DNA of 35,918 nt from an uncultured Clostridia bacterium. Its GTDB lineage: Bacteria > Bacillota > Clostridia > Christensenellales > CAG-138. Below, one piece after another: positions 35,205 through 35,918 of this stretch (positions are counted from its first letter, which is position 1; every line of letters begins with the position of its first letter). A program made the translations under genes and the position numbers. Below the pieces are notes generated by a model. That model searched no databases. It was not told where the DNA came from and saw nothing but the letters and a program-made list of their open reading frames with translations. The stretch covers positions 1 through 35,918 of the forward strand of contig CALVLD010000019.1 in assembly GCA_944336475.1 (NCBI GenBank), given 5' to 3'.

Positions 35205-35845
35205 GGGCTTTGGGGGAGTATTTGCTCGGGCAGAGCAGGGGCGTTTGCAGAATGCAGCGTACGTATTGATTTTACCGTGCAGGGACTCCTTTTCCATGGG
35301 GGACGGCAGCCTGCATCCCATAGTGAAGGCTGCTCTTTAGATGATATGTCAATGGACGGCCCTGTTCGGCGAGGCTGTCCGCAAGCCCAAGCTAACCGAT
35401 GTAGAGGTGAAAAACAGGCCGCAAAACCTCGTGTTCAGCGACGGGAGCGGATACTGTCCGTTATGCCCGGACAAGGCCATGAAATATGATTCAATGCGAC
35501 CCGGTCGGAGACTCCGTGCGCAAGGGCGGCTTACACTTTGCCCCGGCGGCCCGCTCCGGCGCATGGAGGCATGACGGCGAACCCGTCCTGTGTTCTATGG
35601 AAAACGGCGGCCTCACCGTGCATACGCCCCCCTTTGCCTGCGGAAGAAACCTCGTGGTTCGTACGGCGAAGGTTTCCTGCTGAGTCCTGCGGAGGCGACG
35701 AGGTAAGCGACGGTTTTGTGAAATGCGGCGACCGAAACATATCGCCGCATGCCGGCGTCCAAACTCACAATATTTCAAAATACGGCTGATGCCGTCGACG
35801 GCCTAAATAATTTCTGGTAAAACGATATTATTTGAATTTTTGGTA
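35205..35845. other. Stretch without a supported gene
   Basis: About 640 bases, GC-rich from 35290 to 35790 and AT-rich after. Open frames are short, overlap in several registers and have no ribosome-binding site or known domain. It may be a decayed gene; I see no repeat shared with the other arrays. Confidence 0.5.
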
Positions 35846-35874
35846 TTGCAAGCGAGGAGAAGATGTGGTATATT
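35846..35874 (+). promoter_or_regulatory. Plus-strand promoter leading out of the window
   Basis: TTGCAA (35846-35851) and TATATT (35869-35874), 17 bases apart, in an AT-rich region. The gene it serves would lie beyond the right edge. Confidence 0.5.
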
Positions 35875-35918
35875 AGTTGAGTAAATGTGTACCTATGCTC
35901 GGCGGCACGGTGTACCGA

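Noticed and set aside
35341-35574. Small protein with a CPLCP motif
   Set aside because: A single cysteine pair, no ribosome-binding site and several overlapping frames of equal quality.

Overview
The window looks like a chromosomal segment of an anaerobic, spore-forming, GC-rich Clostridia member, probably an Oscillospiraceae-like gut bacterium. Evidence for this is a spoIIGA-sigE pair, a ferredoxin-linked 2-oxoacid oxidoreductase operon, an archaeal-type aspartyl-tRNA synthetase, a DUF951 gene, an rplJ leader of the Firmicutes type, and several dockerin-bearing secreted proteins. No tRNA, rRNA, CRISPR array, transposase or phage gene was recognised. Taxonomy is inferred from gene content only.

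Layout. 1-2144 (minus): GNAT acetyltransferase (cut by the window edge), a frameshifted aminoglycoside-type nucleotidyltransferase, a HAD hydrolase and a small membrane protein. 2145-3703: no supported gene; its right end holds diverged copies of the 3' end of psuG. 3704-6742 (minus): aspS-psuK-psuG, with a promoter just after the upstream gene. 6819-12383 (minus): a tightly coupled five-gene operon of a lipoprotein carrying an RCC1-like propeller, a dockerin and a class B sortase domain, then DUF951, signal peptidase I, a signal-peptidase-like protein lacking the catalytic lysine, and a large multispanning membrane protein. 12640-17151 (plus): a winged-helix regulator and a 1077-residue dockerin protein whose promoter is followed by a perfect 13-bp inverted repeat. 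17222-17760: repeat array A. 17769-20344 (minus): four-subunit 2-oxoacid:ferredoxin oxidoreductase. 20651-22401 (plus): a second dockerin gene, broken by several frameshifts and a stop. 22478-24579 (minus): DUF1294 protein, a 43-bp satellite, and rplJ-rplL with L10 leader. 24614-26088 (minus): spoIIGA-sigE. 26322-27131 (minus): QueG-like iron-sulfur protein. 27583-30541 (plus): a secreted propeller/amidase-like gene interrupted by an in-frame TAA, then a lipoprotein. 30552-31718: repeat array B. 31820-35140 (minus): ornithine carbamoyltransferase, then a gntR-guaB operon. The right end carries a plus-strand promoter leading out of the window.

The most striking part is 6819-17151. An envelope operon (sortase-dockerin lipoprotein, active and degenerate signal peptidases, membrane protein) is divergent from a regulator and a dockerin-bearing secreted protein with an operator-like palindrome. 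A related dockerin gene is decaying nearby. Together they suggest a surface-assembly module; the link between sortase and dockerin on one polypeptide is seen directly, while the working model is inference.

The second notable theme is repeated DNA: seven ~250-bp units with several perfect hairpins, placed only between convergent genes, one showing a compensatory change in its main palindrome; a six-copy 43-bp satellite; and diverged copies of the psuG 3' end.
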